Below, piece after piece: positions 20,056 through 24,253 of a DNA stretch of 24,253 nt. Every line of letters starts with the position of its first letter. The first letter of the stretch is position 1. A program made the translations under genes and the position numbers. Source of the DNA: Casp-Chloro-G3 sp002816715. Its GTDB lineage: Bacteria > Chloroflexota > Dehalococcoidia > Lucifugimonadales > UBA3495. The DNA lies in the NCBI GenBank assembly GCA_027623815.1, contig JAQBUV010000040.1, forward strand, positions 1-24,253, written 5' to 3'. Under the pieces are notes generated by a model. The model saw only the letters and a list, made by a program, of their open reading frames with translations. It was not told the origin of the DNA and ran no database searches.

Positions 20056-21333
20056 ATGGAACAGCTAACTCTCAAACCGATCAAGCACGTTGATGGACAG
20101 ATTCAACTTCCCGGCTCCAAGAGCCTTTCCAACCGGATTCTGCTGCTGTCGGCGCTGGCTGGCGGCACCACCGAGGTCTACAACCTGTTGGACAGCGACG
20201 ACACTGTACACATGCTGGAAGCCCTGCGCCGGTTGGGTGTTAAGCTCAGCCTGTCAGAAGATAAGACTAGATGCCAAGTGCAGGGTCTAGGCGGGCCGTT
20301 TCCTTCCCAGGAAACCGAGCTGTTCCTGGGGAACGCCGGCACCGCAGTCAGACCGTTGTGCGCTGCACTATGCCTGGGACGAGGTGTCTTTACCATCACC
20401 GGCGAGCCGCGCATGTACCAGCGGCCCATCAGAGACCTGGTAGACGCTTTGAGGCATCTGGGCACCCGTATTGATTATCTTCGGGAAGACGGTTTCCCGC
20501 CATTGAGCATTCGCGCTGAAGGCATCAAGGGGGGCACTGTTTCGATACGGGGGAACATTTCCAGCCAGTACCTGACGGCTCTCCTACTAGCCAGCCCGTT
20601 GGCTCAAAATGACACCATCATCGAAGTTGAGGGCGACCTGGTTTCCAAACCATACATCGACATGACTCTAGACGTAGTTCGCCGGTTCGGTGCTGAAGTA
20701 GAAGCCTCGGGGTACGAACGCTTCAAAATCCCCGGACTCCAGAAATACCAGTCCCCCGGCGACGTATTGGTGGAGGGCGATGCATCTTCAGCCACTTACT
20801 TCCTGGCGGCGGCGGCCATTCGGGGCGGCACGGTTCGAGTCAACGGCGTAGGCATGGACAGCGTCCAGGGAGATGTAAAGCTGGCCGACGTGCTAGAGCA
20901 AATGGGAGCGGTAGTCAATCGCGGCGTTGACTGGATTGAGGTCAGTCGCGGCGAGTTGCACGGCGTTGACCTGGACTTGAACCATATCCCCGACGCGGCC
21001 ATGACGGTGGCCACCACCGCATTGTTCGCCGAAGGGAAAACCGCTATTCGCAATATTCACAACTGGCGGGTCAAAGAGACTGACCGGCTAGCGGCAATGG
21101 CTACTGAACTGCGCAAGGTTGGAGCTGAAGTCATTGAGGGGGACGACTATCTGGAAATTACTCCGCCAAAGCGCATAACATCGGCCACCATCGACACCTA
21201 CAACGACCACCGCATGGCGATGTGCTTCTCCCTAGCCGCTCTGGGCGACGCTGAGATAATCATCAACGACCCGGGTTGCGTGTCCAAAACCTTCCCAGAT
21301 TATTTTGAGAAGTTGGCGAGTATAACTAGTTGA
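20056..21333 (+). CDS. aroA: 3-phosphoshikimate 1-carboxyvinyltransferase (EPSP synthase), E. coli-like class I
   Basis: Sixth step of the shikimate pathway: joins PEP to shikimate-3-phosphate. With the ATG at 20056 the protein has 425 residues and begins MEQLTLKPI, aligning with the E. coli start MESLTLQPI. GGTGGA lies seven bases upstream, so this start is preferred over ATG 20041 or 20053. Active-site blocks: LPGSKSLSNR with Lys22, Ser23 and Arg27; LGNAGTAVRP with Gly95 and Pro100 (E. coli G96 and P101); NHIPDAAM with its Asp; NWRVKETDR; and YNDHRMAMCFSL. The Gly and Pro are those of glyphosate-sensitive class I enzymes. Compared from memory, similarity to the E. coli protein is high along the whole length. 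No other aro gene is adjacent, and it has its own promoter. Confidence 0.96.
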   Translation: MEQLTLKPIKHVDGQIQLPGSKSLSNRILLLSALAGGTTEVYNLLDSDDTVHMLEALRRLGVKLSLSEDKTRCQVQGLGGPFPSQETELFLGNAGTAVRPLCAALCLGRGVFTITGEPRMYQRPIRDLVDALRHLGTRIDYLREDGFPPLSIRAEGIKGGTVSIRGNISSQYLTALLLASPLAQNDTIIEVEGDLVSKPYIDMTLDVVRRFGAEVEASGYERFKIPGLQKYQSPGDVLVEGDASSATYFLAAAAIRGGTVRVNGVGMDSVQGDVKLADVLEQMGAVVNRGVDWIEVSRGELHGVDLDLNHIPDAAMTVATTALFAEGKTAIRNIHNWRVKETDRLAAMATELRKVGAEVIEGDDYLEITPPKRITSATIDTYNDHRMAMCFSLAALGDAEIIINDPGCVSKTFPDYFEKLASITS

Positions 21334-21422
21334 GCTAACGCAGACTGGTAGAACAGGGTGCCAATAACATGGGTCGCACCGAATTTAGGCAAGAGGAACG
21401 CCCTCTGCATCGGTTGGTTGTT

Positions 21423-21499
21423 CTCCCTCCCCTAGTGGGATAGAGATAGCGGGAGGGGGACTCACCCTCACCCCAACCCTCTCCCATCGAGGGAGAGGG
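21423..21499. repeat. C-rich paired hairpins between aroA and leuS
   Basis: CTCCCTCCCC and GGGAGGGGGA pair around 21423-21461, and CCTCTCCC-ATCGA-GGGAGAGG forms a second hairpin at 21478-21499. The CCTCACCCCAACCCTCTCCC-type string is a common dispersed intergenic repeat. Lying between convergent genes it may also slow transcription, although no T-run follows. The remaining sequence 21334-21599 holds nothing else I recognise. Confidence 0.65.
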
Positions 21500-21599
21500 A
21501 TTAACGCCTTCGACTTGTTATGAACTTGCATAGTCTACCATTTGGCAGAGAAATTCGTGATGGCTGATATTACCTAAAACATTTTCGCCGATTCGGGAC

Positions 21600-24077
21600 T
21601 CACCCCACCACCACATTAACCAACTTCCCCGGCACGTAAATGGCCTTGTTCAAGGTTTTGCCCTGGGTGTAAGGCTGTACTTTAGGGCTGGACAGGGCCA
21701 ATTCTTGCGCCGTCGCTTGGTCAATATTCACCGGCACCTCAATTCGGTCGCGCACCTTGCCATTTACCTGCACTACCAGAGTGACGGTTTCCTCAATCGC
21801 CAGCGCATCATCCCATTTTGGAAAGGGCTGCTGGTGAATGCTATAGCCGTGACCGGTGCGCTCCCACATTTCCTCGGAGATGTGCGGAGCAATTGGGGCC
21901 AGGACCAACAGGAAATTCTCGACGCATTCGCGCCAGGTTGCTTCATCAACACTGGCCTTGGCCCAAACCTTGCTCAGGTGATTGGACAACTCCATCAACG
22001 CGGCGATGGCGGTGTTGAACTTGAAGCGGTCCAAGTCCTGGTAGCACTTGCGCACCGTCTGGTGCAGCAAACGAACGGTATCTCGCACCGACTGCTCGTC
22101 GACCGGGCCGGAGTCCAAGCTGCTGGGGTCGCGCTCCACCAAGGTCCAGACCCGGTTCAACCAGCGGGCAATGCCGTTGATTCCCACGTCGCTCCATGGG
22201 CCGCCCTGATCCCAGGGGCCAATGAACATCAAGAAACAGCGCACCGCGTCGGCGCCCATCTGACCCACCACATCGTCCGGGTTGACCACGTTGCCCCGGC
22301 TTTTGCTCATCTTCTCATGGTCTTCACCCAGAATGACACCCTGATTATACAAGCGCAGGAAGGGCTCGTTGAAGCTAACCAGCCCCATATCCCGCATCGC
22401 CTTGGTGAAAAATCGGGCGTAAAGCAGATGCATTACGGCGTGCTCGGCCCCGCCGGTGTATTGGTCCACCGGCATCCAGTCCTCAATGGTCTTGGGGTCA
22501 AACGGCCCATCCTGGTAGTGCGGGCTGGTGTAGCGCAGCATGTACCATGACGAGTCAAAAAAAGTGTCCATCGTGTCGGTTTCCCGACGAGCGGCACCGC
22601 CGCACTTGGGACAGGTGGTGTTGACGAACCCAGAATTGGCCGCCAGCGGCGACTCTCCGGTGGGCTTGAACTCGGCGTCGGGCGGCAGCAGCAACGGCAA
22701 GTCCTGCTCCTGCACCGGCACCGTTCCGCACTGGCCACAGTAAATTATCGGAATGGGGGTGCCCCAATACCGCTGCCGTGAAACTAGCCAGTCTCGAATC
22801 CGGTAAGACACCGTCCGATGGCCCCACTCCTTGCGCTCAACGTCGTTGGAGATGGCTTCGATTCCTTCCCGGTCAGTCATTCCATCATAGGGGCCGGAGT
22901 TGGTCATAAAGCCGTCATCGATGTAGGCTTCTTCCGGCTGACGGCCATCCCACTCGATGGGTGCGATAACCGTACGAATGGGCAAGCCATACTTTTTGGC
23001 GAAGGCAAAGTCGCGGCTGTCGTGGGCCGGAACCCCCATCACTGCGCCGGTGCCATAAGTGGTCAACACGTAGTCGGCGGTGAAAATTGGCACCCGCTCG
23101 CCGTTCAGACGATTGGTGGCGTAGACCCCCAAGAACACGCCGGTCTTTTCCTTATCTGTGGACAGCCGATCCACCTCCGAGGTTTGCCGTGCCTGATTAA
23201 CGTAGGATTCCACCTCGCTGCGGTGGTTGTCGGTGGTCAAGCTGGACACCAGCGGGTGTTCTGGGGCCAGCACCAGGAAAGTCACGCCGAATATGGTATC
23301 GATGCGCGTGGTGAAGGTGCGGATTTCCTGTTCCGGCAGACCGTTTTCCGAGATGTCGAAGCTGATCTCGACGCCCGTGCTGCGCCCAATCCAGTTGCGC
23401 TGCATAGTCAAGATTTTATCCGGCCACTCAATCAAGCCGCTGGAGTCCAGCAACTGGTCGGCGTAGTCCGTGATTTTAAGGAACCATTGCTCCAGATCGC
23501 GGCGGGTGATGGGAGTGCCACAACGCTCGCAGCCACCGTTGACCACTTGCTCGTTGGCCAGCACGGTCTGACAGGATGGACACCAGACCACCGGAGCTTT
23601 GGCCCGATATGCCAGGCCGTGCTGGTAAAGCTTGAGGAAAAGCCACTGGTTCCAGCGATAATACTCCGGCAAGCAGCAGATAATCTCCCGGTTCCAGTCG
23701 TAAACCGCCCCCAGCGACCGGAGTTGACGGCGCATGTTTTCAATGTTGCTCATCGTCCAATCGTAGGGGTGGATACCACGACTGATGGCAGCGTTCTCGG
23801 CAGGCAGGCCGAAGGCGTCAAACCCGATGGGATGCAGCACATTGTATCCCTGCATTTTCCGGAAACGAGCGTGGCAATCGGCGGGAGACATAGCGTACCA
23901 GTGACCAATGTGCAGGTCTCCGGAAGGATAGGGGTACATGGTCATTTCATACCATTTGGGACGCGGGTCGTCGTCGTCAACCTGATACAGGTTATCTACA
24001 GCCCAGCGTTCTTGCCATTTCTGGTCAATGACTACTGGGTCATAGCGCAACTCCACCTGTCGGGGGGCCGTTGCCAT
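21600..24077 (-). CDS. leuS: Leucyl-tRNA synthetase
   Basis: Class Ia aminoacyl-tRNA synthetase that charges tRNA-Leu. The 825-residue length is standard for the bacterial form. HIGH motif at 56-59 (GDLHIGHWYA) and KMSKS at 589-593. A zinc-type Cys set C166/C169/C183/C186 is followed by the editing domain CP1 with TTRIDT and the GTGAVMGVPAHDSRD block, whose Asp353 limits deacylation to the right substrates. A second set C447/C450/C489/C492 lies in the leucine-specific region. The ATG at 24077 has GAGGTGA upstream. It converges on aroA. An IS3-family end lies 81 bp upstream of the start, so the promoter must be short or partly altered. Confidence 0.98.
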   Translation of the reverse strand: MATAPRQVELRYDPVVIDQKWQERWAVDNLYQVDDDDPRPKWYEMTMYPYPSGDLHIGHWYAMSPADCHARFRKMQGYNVLHPIGFDAFGLPAENAAISRGIHPYDWTMSNIENMRRQLRSLGAVYDWNREIICCLPEYYRWNQWLFLKLYQHGLAYRAKAPVVWCPSCQTVLANEQVVNGGCERCGTPITRRDLEQWFLKITDYADQLLDSSGLIEWPDKILTMQRNWIGRSTGVEISFDISENGLPEQEIRTFTTRIDTIFGVTFLVLAPEHPLVSSLTTDNHRSEVESYVNQARQTSEVDRLSTDKEKTGVFLGVYATNRLNGERVPIFTADYVLTTYGTGAVMGVPAHDSRDFAFAKKYGLPIRTVIAPIEWDGRQPEEAYIDDGFMTNSGPYDGMTDREGIEAISNDVERKEWGHRTVSYRIRDWLVSRQRYWGTPIPIIYCGQCGTVPVQEQDLPLLLPPDAEFKPTGESPLAANSGFVNTTCPKCGGAARRETDTMDTFFDSSWYMLRYTSPHYQDGPFDPKTIEDWMPVDQYTGGAEHAVMHLLYARFFTKAMRDMGLVSFNEPFLRLYNQGVILGEDHEKMSKSRGNVVNPDDVVGQMGADAVRCFLMFIGPWDQGGPWSDVGINGIARWLNRVWTLVERDPSSLDSGPVDEQSVRDTVRLLHQTVRKCYQDLDRFKFNTAIAALMELSNHLSKVWAKASVDEATWRECVENFLLVLAPIAPHISEEMWERTGHGYSIHQQPFPKWDDALAIEETVTLVVQVNGKVRDRIEVPVNIDQATAQELALSSPKVQPYTQGKTLNKAIYVPGKLVNVVVG

Positions 24078-24158
24078 GGTTAGTCACCTCAAATTTGCTG
24101 CCATTCAACTATATTAGCATAGAAATCTGCTCAGAGACCGTTCTAAGCTCTGGGCATC

Positions 24159-24253
24159 TGAGGTGGACCCCAAAAATCGGACAGGTGGTTAAGATAGAGT
24201 CCCGCTCCTAGAATGAGGGAAATATAGGGAAATATAGGAGCAGGAACATGACG
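24159..24253 (+). mobile_element. IS3-family element, left end (cut by window edge)
   Basis: TGAGGTGGACCCCAAAAATC, continuing GGACA (24159-24183), matches the terminal inverted repeat type of IS3-family elements, which have TGxxxTGGACCC-like ends and an AATNGGACA core. About 65 bp later a ribosome site (AGGAG) precedes an ATG at 24248, the expected position of orfA, of which only MT is visible. The subgroup, the right end and the target duplication cannot be seen. Confidence 0.75.

Noticed and set aside
22818..24083. 421-codon plus-strand open frame opposite leuS
   Set aside because: Antisense shadow of a highly conserved synthetase; its translation has no recognisable motif.
1..24253. CRISPR array or tRNA/rRNA genes
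   Set aside because: No regularly spaced repeats and no cloverleaf or rRNA-like conserved stretches were found on reading both strands.

Overview
This is a chromosomal window from a moderately GC-rich bacterium. The gene mix is a mostly anaerobic-type (early cobalt insertion) corrin cluster, an XdhC/MocA molybdenum-cofactor pair, an orphan BtuF-like protein and housekeeping genes gyrA, leuS, aroA and rnhA. It resembles Chloroflexota (Dehalococcoidia/SAR202-like) genomes. That placement is inference from content and protein flavour, not a phylogeny. Sigma70-type promoters with near-consensus -35/-10 boxes are easy to see.

Layout. Positions 1-198 hold the end of an IS66-family element, reading out of the window. 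It abuts a 5'-truncated site-2 protease/CBS gene (199-918). Next come rnhA (1073-1552) and a roughly 315-nt transcription unit without a sizeable ORF (promoter 1651-1679, intrinsic terminator 1965-2002). I cannot assign that unit to a known RNA family. On the minus strand follow mocA-like and xdhC-like genes (2026-3776). On the plus strand are a probably leaderless class I glutamine amidotransferase-like hydrolase (4056-4751), a REP-like repeat, gyrA (4960-7509) and an alpha/beta hydrolase (7731-8420). Then come a flavin reductase-like gene and a BtuF-like protein (minus), an MFS transporter (plus, 10295-11584) and an HpcH/HpaI aldolase (minus).

The centrepiece is a minus-strand operon running from 19497 down to 12416: cbiC-cbiX-cbiD-cbiT-cbiL-cbiF-cbiG-cbiH, probably continuing into the aldolase (11607). 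It is headed by a strong promoter (19890-19918), a cobalamin riboswitch (about 19661-19830) and an intrinsic terminator (19528-19567) that can act as the expression platform. Genes are separated by a few bases or overlap by 8 bp. Together they encode cobalt insertion into sirohydrochlorin and most ring-methylation and ring-contraction steps. cbiE, cbiJ and the amidation and nucleotide-loop genes are not in the window.

A divergent promoter (19953-19981) drives aroA, whose product is strikingly close to the E. coli-type class I EPSP synthase. leuS (minus) closes the region. The window ends inside the start of an IS3-family element, about 80 bp upstream of leuS.

The most interesting signals are the structured RNA at 1686-2002, a cysteine-rich insertion in CbiX, the replacement of the expected catalytic His by Arg in CbiC, the E. 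coli-like AroA, and small upstream-ORF or repeat devices at the starts of the BtuF-like and xdhC genes.
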